64,000 nucleotides of DNA from contig NZ_JARVRF010000038.1 of assembly GCF_030209835.1 (NCBI RefSeq), forward strand, positions 1 through 64,000, given 5' to 3'. The notes under the pieces were generated by a model that was not told the DNA's origin, made no database searches, and saw nothing but the letters and a program-made list of their open reading frames with translations. Made by a program: the position numbers and the translations under genes. Positions 7,928 through 15,485 of the stretch are shown here, one piece after another. The DNA is from Arthrobacter sp. efr-133-R2A-120. GTDB lineage: Bacteria; Actinomycetota; Actinomycetes; Actinomycetales; Micrococcaceae. Position 1 is the first letter of the stretch. Each line of letters begins with the position of its first letter.

Positions 7928-9511
7928 ATGGACCAGCAAGCGATTTACTTTGGTAGTCCCGCCTCCGACGACGACGCGGTCGTCCCAGAGCCGACGTCGC
8001 CCGACGTCGAGGCGCGCCTCAAGCACCGCGCCGACGTCGTCCGCCATCGTGGCCGATACAGCTTGCTGAACCAGAACCGCACCCCGCAGCAGGTGATGGT
8101 CGAAGACCTTCTCGTGATCCGCGCCGCACTGGACGCGGCAGGGCTGGACTTCATCCTGGTCCGCGGTAACGACCACCGGCCGGTGATCGCCGTCGACTGG
8201 AAGCTCCGGAAGAAACTGCGCCAGGCGTTGGTGTCCGCTTTCCGGAACGAACCGTTCTACTCCATGACCGTTGATGCGCGGAAGAAATCCACGTTGCTGG
8301 TGGCTGACGGCGAGCTCTCCAGCAACCGGAAGGCCCGGATCTTCCGGCTCTTCCGCCCACGCGTCGAACCCGGGGGCGGGCTGACGTACGGTCCATCCTT
8401 GGGCGTGCAACTGGAATTGTGGGAGTTCGACGGCGAACAACTCGTATTGCCGGTGGAGAACTCCCTGACCCGTCGAACCATGCTGCGCCAGGACGCTGTC
8501 CGGGGCACGGTGGAACGCCACGGGCTGAGATGGCCGACTATCGAGAACATGTTCGCGGACCACGCGAGCGACATCGACTTCGACGTCGACATCGTCTTTT
8601 CATGGGTGGACGGCAACGACCCCGCGTACATCGCCGCCCGCCGCGAGCAGATGAAAGACGCAGTCCTGGGCGAGGGCGATGCCCACGAGGCCCGTTTCCG
8701 GCAGATCAACGAGCTCAAATATGCCCTGCGCTCGGTATACATGTATGCGCCCTGGATTCGCCGGATCTACATTGCCACGGACTCCCCCGTGCCAGAGTGG
8801 CTGGCCGAGCACCCGAGCGTCAAGATCGTGCGCAGCGAGGAGTTCTTCAAGGACCCCACAGTTCTGCCCACCCACAACTCCCAGGCCGTGGAATCACAGT
8901 TGCACCACATTGAGGGCCTCTCCGAGCACTTCCTGTATTCCAACGACGACATGTTCTTCGGCAGGCCTGTAGCACCGGACATGTTCTTCACTCCGGGCGG
9001 AATCACCAAGTTCATCGAGGCCTCCACCCGGATCGGGCTGGGAGAGAACGACGCCGAACGCAGCGGCTTCGAGAACGCGGCCCGCGTCAACAGGAAGCTC
9101 CTCTGGGAGCGGTTCGGGCGCATCACCACGCGCCACTTGGAGCACACCGCCGCACCCCTCCGCCGCAGCGTGGTCGCAGAGATGGAGCGCGAGTTCCCGG
9201 CCGAGTTCGCCAAGACGGCAGGCAGCAGGTTCCGTGCGGCGGACAACATCTCCGTGACCAACTCGTTCTACCACTACTACTCGCTGCTCACGGGTAGGGC
9301 GGTCACGCAGACGGCCGCCAAGGTCAGGTACGTGGACACCACCCTGTGGTCCGGGCTGCACTACCTGCCCACGCTGCTCGCCAAGCGCAATGTGGACTTC
9401 TTCTGCCTCAACGATGGCAGCTTCCCCGAGGTGGCCGCCGATGAACGGGCCGGACTCGTGACGGACTTCATGGAGAAGTACTTCCCGGTCAAAGCGCCGT
9501 GGGAGAAGTAG
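7928..9511 (+). CDS. Stealth family sugar-phosphotransferase (capsule-type)
   Basis: 527 residues. The four Stealth conserved regions are present: CR1 DVDIVFSWVDGNDP (about 219-232), CR2 from RFRQINELKYALRSVYMYAPWIRRIYIATDS to the HNSQAVESQL/YSNDDMFFG segment (256-345), CR3 around the NAARVNRKLLWERFGR part, and CR4 with NSFYHYYSLLTGRAV. This family includes GlcNAc-1-phosphate and hexose-1-phosphate transferases of bacterial capsules and human GNPTAB. A roughly 200-residue N-terminal domain precedes CR1, as in other actinobacterial members. Start ATG 7928 has GGAGAAA upstream. It probably transfers a sugar-phosphate to a surface glycan. Confidence 0.9.
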   Translation: MDQQAIYFGSPASDDDAVVPEPTSPDVEARLKHRADVVRHRGRYSLLNQNRTPQQVMVEDLLVIRAALDAAGLDFILVRGNDHRPVIAVDWKLRKKLRQALVSAFRNEPFYSMTVDARKKSTLLVADGELSSNRKARIFRLFRPRVEPGGGLTYGPSLGVQLELWEFDGEQLVLPVENSLTRRTMLRQDAVRGTVERHGLRWPTIENMFADHASDIDFDVDIVFSWVDGNDPAYIAARREQMKDAVLGEGDAHEARFRQINELKYALRSVYMYAPWIRRIYIATDSPVPEWLAEHPSVKIVRSEEFFKDPTVLPTHNSQAVESQLHHIEGLSEHFLYSNDDMFFGRPVAPDMFFTPGGITKFIEASTRIGLGENDAERSGFENAARVNRKLLWERFGRITTRHLEHTAAPLRRSVVAEMEREFPAEFAKTAGSRFRAADNISVTNSFYHYYSLLTGRAVTQTAAKVRYVDTTLWSGLHYLPTLLAKRNVDFFCLNDGSFPEVAADERAGLVTDFMEKYFPVKAPWEK

Positions 9512-9515
9512 TCCG

Positions 9516-10457
9516 CTAGCGGCGGGTCATCTCCGGGCGCTTCGCGTCAGCTTTGGAACCGCGTTCATGCGTAGGACGCTGGGGGATGCGGATGCCCGCT
9601 TCGGCGAGCCGGCGCCTGGTGGCTTCCGGGCTGACGTACTCCCCGACGGTCGGCGACTTGCCCAACGGCACCACCGAATGCACGATCGTCTGCTCGTAAA
9701 CGTGCACCAGGTTGAATGCCTGGGCGCCGTCCCGGCCGCGGGTGCCGCCCTGCGGAACGTTGAGGTCCTGCGTGTAGCAGCTCGCGGAAGCCACCGATAC
9801 CGGGACGCCAGCGAACATGGCCGTGGTGGAGTAGTGCAGGTGACCGCCCAGGATGGAGCGGACATCCGAATTGCGTACGACGTCGGCCAGCGCCGCTTGG
9901 CCACGCAGCTCCACCAGGATGGATAGATCGAGGACGCTCGGGACCGGAGGGTGGTGGAGGGCAAGGATCGTGCCGTCCGGAGCCGGTGTTGCGAGTTCCG
10001 ATCCCAACCAGTCGAGCTGGCTCTGGCTTAGTTCACCGTGATGGAATCCGGGCACGGAGGTATCCAGCGTGATGATCCGCAGCCCTTTGACGAAGTAGCT
10101 GTGATCCACCGGGGCGTCATTGTCGCTCTGGTCGAAGAGGCCCGCGCGGAAATTCGCCCGGTCGTCGTGGTTTCCCATCGCCCAGATCACCCGCGCCCCC
10201 ATCTCGCGACAGGCAGGCTCGACGATCGACCGGAGTTTGGCGTAGGCACCGGGCTCACCCTGATCGGCGAGGTCACCGGTGAAGATCACGGCGTCGGGAC
10301 GGACCTTCGATGCGTGGACTTCCGAAAAGAGTTGCCTGAGATGGGCTTCGCTGTCGACCGCGCCGTAAAGGGGTTCCGACCCTCCCAACAGATGGGAGTC
10401 GCTAAGGTGCAGAAGTACGTGTCCTGGCCGCGGATGCTCGGCCTCGATGAGCTCCAT
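9516..10457 (-). CDS. CpdA-like metallophosphoesterase (class III cyclic nucleotide phosphodiesterase)
   Basis: About 313 residues with the complete calcineurin-type metal site: HLSDSHLLGG (D-x-H), GDLAD, GNHDDR, HHPP and GGHLHYS. This pattern matches Rv0805/CpdA phosphodiesterases, which hydrolyse cAMP and related phosphodiesters. I chose the ATG at 10457 because GAAGG lies about 5 bp upstream; an alternative TTG at 10514 would add 19 non-homologous residues. The C-terminal tail (residues about 290-313) is polar and basic. It converges on the Stealth gene with a 4-bp gap and reads away from array A, which lies in its upstream region. Confidence 0.85.
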   Translation of the reverse strand: MELIEAEHPRPGHVLLHLSDSHLLGGSEPLYGAVDSEAHLRQLFSEVHASKVRPDAVIFTGDLADQGEPGAYAKLRSIVEPACREMGARVIWAMGNHDDRANFRAGLFDQSDNDAPVDHSYFVKGLRIITLDTSVPGFHHGELSQSQLDWLGSELATPAPDGTILALHHPPVPSVLDLSILVELRGQAALADVVRNSDVRSILGGHLHYSTTAMFAGVPVSVASASCYTQDLNVPQGGTRGRDGAQAFNLVHVYEQTIVHSVVPLGKSPTVGEYVSPEATRRRLAEAGIRIPQRPTHERGSKADAKRPEMTRR

Positions 10458-10588
10458 TACTACCTTCGGGTCGGTAGGAGACGGCGCCTCCAGTGTCTGC
10501 CCCAATAAACCCAATCCAACCAGACAAAAGGCTAACGCAGGGTAACTTACCGTCGGAATGTTGGAAAATTACTCGTGCTCCCCGCCCG

Positions 10589-10833
10589 ACGCCCGCTCAC
10601 CTTTAAGGCACTTTTCGACGACCCTCGCTCACCTATATAGGCGCTTTCCCTGACGCTCCCTCACTAAAAGGTGAGCGAACGTCCAGGGGTTAACGCGCGA
10701 CGGCGGGCTGCCGCACCGAAGTGCCGCAGCGCGCCGTCGTCCGCTAGTCAGCCAAACGTGAGCGAGCGTCCGCCCAAAGGGCGATAAACGTGAGCGAGCG
10801 TCCGCCGGAAAGTCGACAAACGTGAGCGAGCGT
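10589..10833. repeat. mirror array A, 32-bp period, with central hairpin
   Basis: Inverted copies of GTGAGCGAGCGT (read as ACGCTCGCTCAC) end at 10600, 10632 and 10664, exactly 32 bp apart. Forward copies begin at 10671, 10758, 10790 and 10822; the last three are again exactly 32 bp apart. The 20-bp spacers share a mini-stem such as CGCCC-AAA-GGGCG at 10771-10783. Between 10671 and 10758 lies a strong hairpin (10699-10739) with arms CGACGGCG/CGCCGTCG and inner CTGC-GCAC/GTGC-GCAG, which is shared with array B. The array occupies the 390-bp gap between the CpdA-like gene and the C45 acyltransferase gene; nothing else is visible there. Confidence 0.85.
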
Positions 10834-10847
10834 CAAGGGGTACTTGC

Positions 10848-11930
10848 TCAGCCGGCTGGCGGCATCATGACGAACCACTCCTCGGCGCGGGCGTCGATCG
10901 GCGTACCGTTCGCGACGCGCATTTCGCACTTCCGGTTTTCCATGGTGACAGTCGCCAAGGTGGCCCAGCGGTTGCCGAACGTGGCATCCGGCTTGGGAAC
11001 GCAGCAAATCCCGGGCTGCTCGGGGTCGGAGTAGAGGAAGGGCAGGATGTCGTCGACGCCGGTCGATTCCGGGTACCTGCCTAGTCGCGAATGCACCAAC
11101 GCCAGCCGGTCCTGCGAGTCGGGGTCGTAGAGACCGGGCTTTTCGCCTTTGCCCAGGGCCTCGTCCAGGAAGTGGTTAGTGTGTGCGAGGGTTCCGTTCT
11201 CCGGCAAAACAACCACCACCGACGCGGGGCTGATTTCCACAGTGACGGCCCTTGTTTCATCCATGAGGGTCAGTGCGCTTGAGGTAGTGACGCGAGCGGA
11301 GCGGACAATCTCCACACCCTCTTCAACCGAGGACGCATTGGCCAGGATCTCCGCCGAGAGCAGGTGGATCGGCACCCCGCTCGGCCGGTCATCCACATGA
11401 CCCAAGATGTTCAGGAAAACCGACACCCCGGCGTCGTTCATTCCGATCTTGCTCAGCATGCCGTGCTCGGTCAGCCCTACGAAATTCCGCTTGGTTCCGG
11501 CCACGCTTTGAAGATGCCAGTGCGGGTCGAGCTCTTCGTGCCAGTCCCAGGTCTGCACGCCGAAAACATGATCAGCCACCCTGCCGATCGTGGAGCATTC
11601 GCCCGGCCTGGTCCCGAGCGCCTGCGACAGGATCTCGGTCCGGGCGTTGAGGGCGCCGATCTGCCAGAGGTCCACGCCAGCACCGGAGGCGACACCCCTC
11701 ATCTCGTCGAGCAACCGGGGCGACCAGTCCGCCACCTCATCCATGATCCGTTCCGCGTCGGAGCGCACGGTTTCCTGCTTGACGCCGACTGTGTGGAAGA
11801 GCTTCAAGTAGAGCTCAATGCCGCCCAGGAGGCTCTCCCCCAGCGCTTCGCTGCGTTGGACTCCCCGCTCAAAGGGACTCAAGGCATCGATGGCGATGAT
11901 GGCACGTTGGGTCTCGATTTTCTGGTTCAT
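10848..11930 (-). CDS. C45 autoproteolytic acyltransferase/hydrolase
   Basis: 360 residues. The family hallmarks of peptidase C45 (acyl-CoA:6-aminopenicillanic acid acyltransferase-like Ntn hydrolases) are present: GALNARTEI followed by the predicted self-cleavage site GE/CSTIG with nucleophile Cys112, then VFGVQTWDWHEELD and LTEHGMLSKIGMNDAGV. Maturation by cleavage before Cys112 would yield alpha and beta chains. Members hydrolyse or transfer amide-linked acyl groups, including N-acyl amino acids and penicillins. It is the last gene after four peptide-type ABC genes, 6 bp after the ATPase gene stop, so its substrate is probably what this transporter imports. Start ATG 11930. Confidence 0.85.
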   Translation of the reverse strand: MNQKIETQRAIIAIDALSPFERGVQRSEALGESLLGGIELYLKLFHTVGVKQETVRSDAERIMDEVADWSPRLLDEMRGVASGAGVDLWQIGALNARTEILSQALGTRPGECSTIGRVADHVFGVQTWDWHEELDPHWHLQSVAGTKRNFVGLTEHGMLSKIGMNDAGVSVFLNILGHVDDRPSGVPIHLLSAEILANASSVEEGVEIVRSARVTTSSALTLMDETRAVTVEISPASVVVVLPENGTLAHTNHFLDEALGKGEKPGLYDPDSQDRLALVHSRLGRYPESTGVDDILPFLYSDPEQPGICCVPKPDATFGNRWATLATVTMENRKCEMRVANGTPIDARAEEWFVMMPPAG

Positions 11931-11936
11931 GGATAA

Positions 11937-12767
11937 CTAACTCGCGATCTTTGAATTGAGGTGTTCTATGACTCCGCGCCGCGGCTTCCAGCCAGGCTTC
12001 GGCGCGCACTCCAAAAGGAGCCGGGTGTACGGGGACTGCGGACGGTCGAGCACGTCGTCCACCGTTCCCCGCTCAAGGATCTGTCCTTGCCGCATGACAA
12101 TTACGTCGTCAGCGATGTTGCGCACCACGGAAAGGTCGTGGGTGATGAAGAGGTAACTCAAGCCCTTGTCGCGCCGCAGTTCATGCAGGAGTTCGAGGAC
12201 CTGCGCCTGCACCGAGACGTCGAGGGCGGAGACAGCCTCATCCAACACGATGATTTTGGGCTCGGCGGCGAAAGCCCGTGCGATCGCCACGCGCTGTTTC
12301 TGGCCGCCAGACAAGGCCGACGGCAGGGATTGCGCGTGGGAATCAGCCAGGCCAACGCTCTTGGAGAGCTCCGAAACCCGTTCCTTGCGCTGGGATGCGG
12401 TGAGCGGGAAATGCGCACGGAGAACCTCGTCAACGGCGCTGCCCACCGGCAAGCGCCGGTTCAGGGAGCCGTTGGGATCCTGGAAGACCATTTGCACTGC
12501 GCGGGCACGGGCACGCTGTTCCTTTCGCTGGAGCGACGTCGTGACAGGAGTGCCGGCAATGGCCACCTCGCCCGAATCCTTCGTCTCAAGCCCGACAAGA
12601 ACCCGTGCCAAGGTGGTCTTGCCCGAACCGGATTCGCCCACCACCGCCATGCAGCTGCCTTCCCGCACGGCTACGGAGACATCGTCCAAGGCGCGTACAG
12701 GCTCGTGCTTGCGGCTGGTCCGGAAGGTCTTGTTGAGGCCTGATATTTCGATGATGTTCGTCATCAC
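11937..12767 (-). CDS. peptide/opine-type ABC transporter ATPase (DppF/OppF-like)
   Basis: 276 residues. Walker A GESGSGKT at about 49-56, Q-loop FQDPNGSLNRRLPVG, signature ALSGGQKQRVAIARA, Walker B IIVLDEAVSALDVS and H-loop FITHD. The tail (PQSPYTRLLLECAPKPGW) is shortened compared with OppF of enterics but usual for actinobacteria. The start GTG at 12767 overlaps the stop of the preceding ATPase gene as GTGA; an ATG directly after it (12764) is an equal alternative. It pairs with the DppD-like ATPase to power import. Confidence 0.9.
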   Translation of the reverse strand: MMTNIIEISGLNKTFRTSRKHEPVRALDDVSVAVREGSCMAVVGESGSGKTTLARVLVGLETKDSGEVAIAGTPVTTSLQRKEQRARARAVQMVFQDPNGSLNRRLPVGSAVDEVLRAHFPLTASQRKERVSELSKSVGLADSHAQSLPSALSGGQKQRVAIARAFAAEPKIIVLDEAVSALDVSVQAQVLELLHELRRDKGLSYLFITHDLSVVRNIADDVIVMRQGQILERGTVDDVLDRPQSPYTRLLLECAPKPGWKPRRGVIEHLNSKIAS

Positions 12768-13642
12768 AGGGTGCTCCCGATCTCTGTTTCGGCGGGCAGT
12801 CCCGCAGCAGAATGCCCGACGCCGGTGCTGTCGCCGTCGTCGTGCGCTTGCGGTGTGGCGCCATTCAGCGTCGGCCGGATGCTCATCAGCATCTGGGTGT
12901 ACGCGTGCCGGGGGTTGTCTCGGATCTGCTCCGGAGTGCCGATCTCCACGATTTCGCCGTACCGCATGACTGCGAGGCGGTCCGTGACCGCGGCCGCCAG
13001 GTCGAGATCGTGCGTCACGAAGATCATGGACATTCCGAGGTCCCGCCGTTTCTCGTCGAGGATCGCCGCGACTTCAGCCTGTGTGGTGACGTCGAGGGCC
13101 GTCGTCGGTTCGTCCGCCAGCAGCAGCCCCGGCCTGCCGGAGATGGCGCCGGCGATGACCACGCGTTGGAGCATGCCTCCTGACAATTGATGGGGAAACG
13201 CCTTCAGCACGCGGTCAACGCTGCGGATTCCCACCTGCTCAAGCATCTCTCCGGCGCGGGTCCGCGCAGCTTTGGCGTTGCGGCCATGCGCATCCGCCAT
13301 GCCTTCGAGCAGGTAGGTCTCAATCGGCAACACCGGGTTGAGTGCGGCATGTGGATTCTGGGAAATCAAAGCGATCTTGCTGGCGCGAAGCCCACGCATC
13401 CGCTCTCCGGGCAGGGTCCTGAGGTTCTCGCCGTCGAGAACAATGTCCCCGGTGACCACGGAGTTGCGGGGCTCGATCCCAAGGATGCAGCGTAGGGTCA
13501 TCGACTTTCCACTGCCCGATTCGCCCACCAAACCGATCGCCTCGCCGCGCTTGATACTGAGCGATATTCCCTTAAGTACGGGCTTGTTGGCCCCGGAGTC
13601 GGGGTCGATGATGCCCAGCTCCAGGTTGCTGATGTCAATCAT
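12764..13642 (-). CDS. peptide-type ABC transporter ATPase (DppD/OppD-like)
   Basis: 292 residues: Walker A GESGSGKS, Q-loop SQNPHAALNPVLPI, signature QLSGGMLQRVVIAGA, Walker B GLLLADEPTTALDV, H-loop FVTHD. The C-terminal HAYTQMLMSIRPTLNG is typical of the oligopeptide class, with an extra 30-residue acidic tail. The start ATG at 13642 overlaps the permease stop as ATGA; the open frame extends far upstream in the permease but has no homology there. One of two non-identical ATPases of this importer. Confidence 0.9.
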   Translation of the reverse strand: MIDISNLELGIIDPDSGANKPVLKGISLSIKRGEAIGLVGESGSGKSMTLRCILGIEPRNSVVTGDIVLDGENLRTLPGERMRGLRASKIALISQNPHAALNPVLPIETYLLEGMADAHGRNAKAARTRAGEMLEQVGIRSVDRVLKAFPHQLSGGMLQRVVIAGAISGRPGLLLADEPTTALDVTTQAEVAAILDEKRRDLGMSMIFVTHDLDLAAAVTDRLAVMRYGEIVEIGTPEQIRDNPRHAYTQMLMSIRPTLNGATPQAHDDGDSTGVGHSAAGLPAETEIGSTL

Positions 13643-14538
13643 TGCTTGCTCCTTCCTGCTGCTGCGCGGCCGCCCAGCCGTTCGCCGATGTAAGCCATCG
13701 CCGCGACCGTGGCCACAACGCACAGGCCCGCGTAGAGGCTCTGCCCCGGGAAACCCTGCTGAAGCGATTCTTGGCCGTTGGAGATCATGAGGCCCCAGTC
13801 GGCCGCTGGTGGCTGGATGCCGAGGCCCAGGAAGGACAGCGCAGCCAGGTCCACGATGGCGTATCCGAAGTTGATCGTGGACCCCGTGAGGATCTGCGTC
13901 CACACATTCGGCAAGATGTGGCGGAGGGTGATGGTGAAGCCGTTGATTCCCTGCAGTTCGGCGGCCTTCACGTAGGGCAGGTTCCGTTCGCGAAGGGCCA
14001 CACTGCGGATCACGCGGGCGCTGTAGGGGATGTACGCGACAGCGAGGGCGATGGACGCGGTCACGAGTCCCGGCCCGAAGATGGCAACCCCAAGGATAGC
14101 CAGCAACAGGCTGGGGAAGGCGAAGAGCACATCGAGGACACGGCCGAGGAAAGCATCCGTTTTCCCGCCGAACCACACTGCCGTGAAGGCCAGCATCGAT
14201 CCGGCAACCGCCGTGGCGACGACGACGATCAGCGGGCCGACGAGGCTTGTCCGGGCGCCCGCGATCAAGCGGGAGAAAATGTCGCGCCCGGCCTGGTCCG
14301 TGCCAAGGAAATGCTCAGCGCTCGAACCAAGGTGCCGCTGCGTGACGGAGCCGACCGTAGGGTCGTAGGGCACGAAGAACTGGCCAACCATGGCGGCCAG
14401 CACCACGACGGCGACGATCCCTGCGCAGACCATGCCGATCCAGCCAAGCCGGCGCCGGACCGAGGCGAGGCGTCCTTGGGCTGGTATGCCTGGCGCGGTC
14501 GACAGGACCGCGGTTTCGCTTGCTGCCATGACGTTCAC
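13639..14538 (-). CDS. peptide-type ABC permease (DppC-like)
   Basis: About 299 residues with six membrane segments. The N-terminal OppC_N segment is followed by FFVPYDPTVGSVTQRHLGSSAEHFLGTDQAGRDIFSRLIAGARTSL, the classic DppC signature, and the EAA loop is near AAELQGINGFTITLRHILPNV. The GTG start at 14538 is favoured because it overlaps the DppB-like stop as GTGA, matching the coupled junctions of the other genes; ATG at 14529 is possible. Confidence 0.85.
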   Translation of the reverse strand: MNVMAASETAVLSTAPGIPAQGRLASVRRRLGWIGMVCAGIVAVVVLAAMVGQFFVPYDPTVGSVTQRHLGSSAEHFLGTDQAGRDIFSRLIAGARTSLVGPLIVVVATAVAGSMLAFTAVWFGGKTDAFLGRVLDVLFAFPSLLLAILGVAIFGPGLVTASIALAVAYIPYSARVIRSVALRERNLPYVKAAELQGINGFTITLRHILPNVWTQILTGSTINFGYAIVDLAALSFLGLGIQPPAADWGLMISNGQESLQQGFPGQSLYAGLCVVATVAAMAYIGERLGGRAAAGRSKQ

Positions 14539-15476
14539 TGTCCTTTCTTCAGGCGGACGCGGGGGTCGATGACGGCGTAGAGGAGGTCGACCGCGAGGTT
14601 TACGACGCCGAAGGCCACCACCATGATGAGTGCGACTGCCTGGACGACGGCGAAGTCCTTGCGTTGGACCGAATTCACCAGCAAGGCTCCGATCCCGTCC
14701 AAGGTGAAGGCGTATTCGACGACGAAGGCGCCCGCGATGAGCCCGGCAATCTGCATGCCGACCGCCGTCGTCACCGGCAGAAGGGAGTTGCGGACGGTAT
14801 GGCGCCAGAGGACGATCCGCTTCGGCAAGCCGCGCGCGACGGCGATCAGCACGTGCTCCGATTCGCTCTCCTCGACAATCGCGGTCCGCGTGATCCTCGC
14901 AACGACAGCGATGGATGGAAGCGACAGCGCCAAGGCGGGCAGCGTGAGGTGCCATACGCGGTCAACCACGCCGTCGCCGGCGCCGAAGACCGGAAACCAG
15001 CCCAGCCCCATGCTGAAGACCGACATAAGGACGAGGGCTGCGAAGAACGTCGGGACGGCAATGCCTAGGTTCGATGCGAAGATCACGATCCGCGCAGCCA
15101 CTCCCCCGCGGGTACCGGCAAGGATGCCGAGCCCGATTCCGGCGACGATGATCAGGACCGCCGCGACGGCCGCGAGCGAGAGAGTCGTGGGAATCCGGCT
15201 GGCGATGAGGGTTCCCACATCTTGCTGGGTGAGCAATGAGCGGCCCATGTCTCCTGTGAAGAGTCCGGACAACCAATTCCAGTAGCGGACCGGAAGGGGG
15301 TCGTCCAGGGAGTATTGGCTGCGTATTGCTGCCAGTACCTCCGGGCTGACGGTGCGTCCCTGGACGAGGAACTGCTCAGGGCTGCCGGGGGCGAGGTACA
15401 GGCCACCGAACACGATCATGCTTGAGGCGATGAGCACTCCACCGAGCGCCAAGAGCCTATGGACGAGGAATCTCAA
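14535..15476 (-). CDS. peptide-type ABC permease (DppB-like)
   Basis: 313 residues, six membrane segments. The N-terminal FLVHRLLALGGVLIASSMIVFGGLYLAPGSPEQF is the usual DppB start, including the conserved APGDP-like turn. Then come YWNWLSGLFTGDMGRSL and the EAA loop VARGLPKRIVLWRHTVRNSLLPV. It begins 10 bp after the substrate-binding protein stop and is coupled to the DppC-like gene by GTGA. Confidence 0.9.
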   Translation of the reverse strand: MRFLVHRLLALGGVLIASSMIVFGGLYLAPGSPEQFLVQGRTVSPEVLAAIRSQYSLDDPLPVRYWNWLSGLFTGDMGRSLLTQQDVGTLIASRIPTTLSLAAVAAVLIIVAGIGLGILAGTRGGVAARIVIFASNLGIAVPTFFAALVLMSVFSMGLGWFPVFGAGDGVVDRVWHLTLPALALSLPSIAVVARITRTAIVEESESEHVLIAVARGLPKRIVLWRHTVRNSLLPVTTAVGMQIAGLIAGAFVVEYAFTLDGIGALLVNSVQRKDFAVVQAVALIMVVAFGVVNLAVDLLYAVIDPRVRLKKGQ

Positions 15477-15485
15477 GTCTGCCGC

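Noticed and set aside
10589..10833. CRISPR array
   Set aside because: Repeats are only 12 bp, spacers are alike, and orientation flips in the middle. No cas genes are present.
13643..14176. N-terminal extension of the DppD-like ATPase
   Set aside because: The open frame continues into the permease gene, but the ATPase family begins at MIDISN (13642) and overlaps the permease stop as ATGA.
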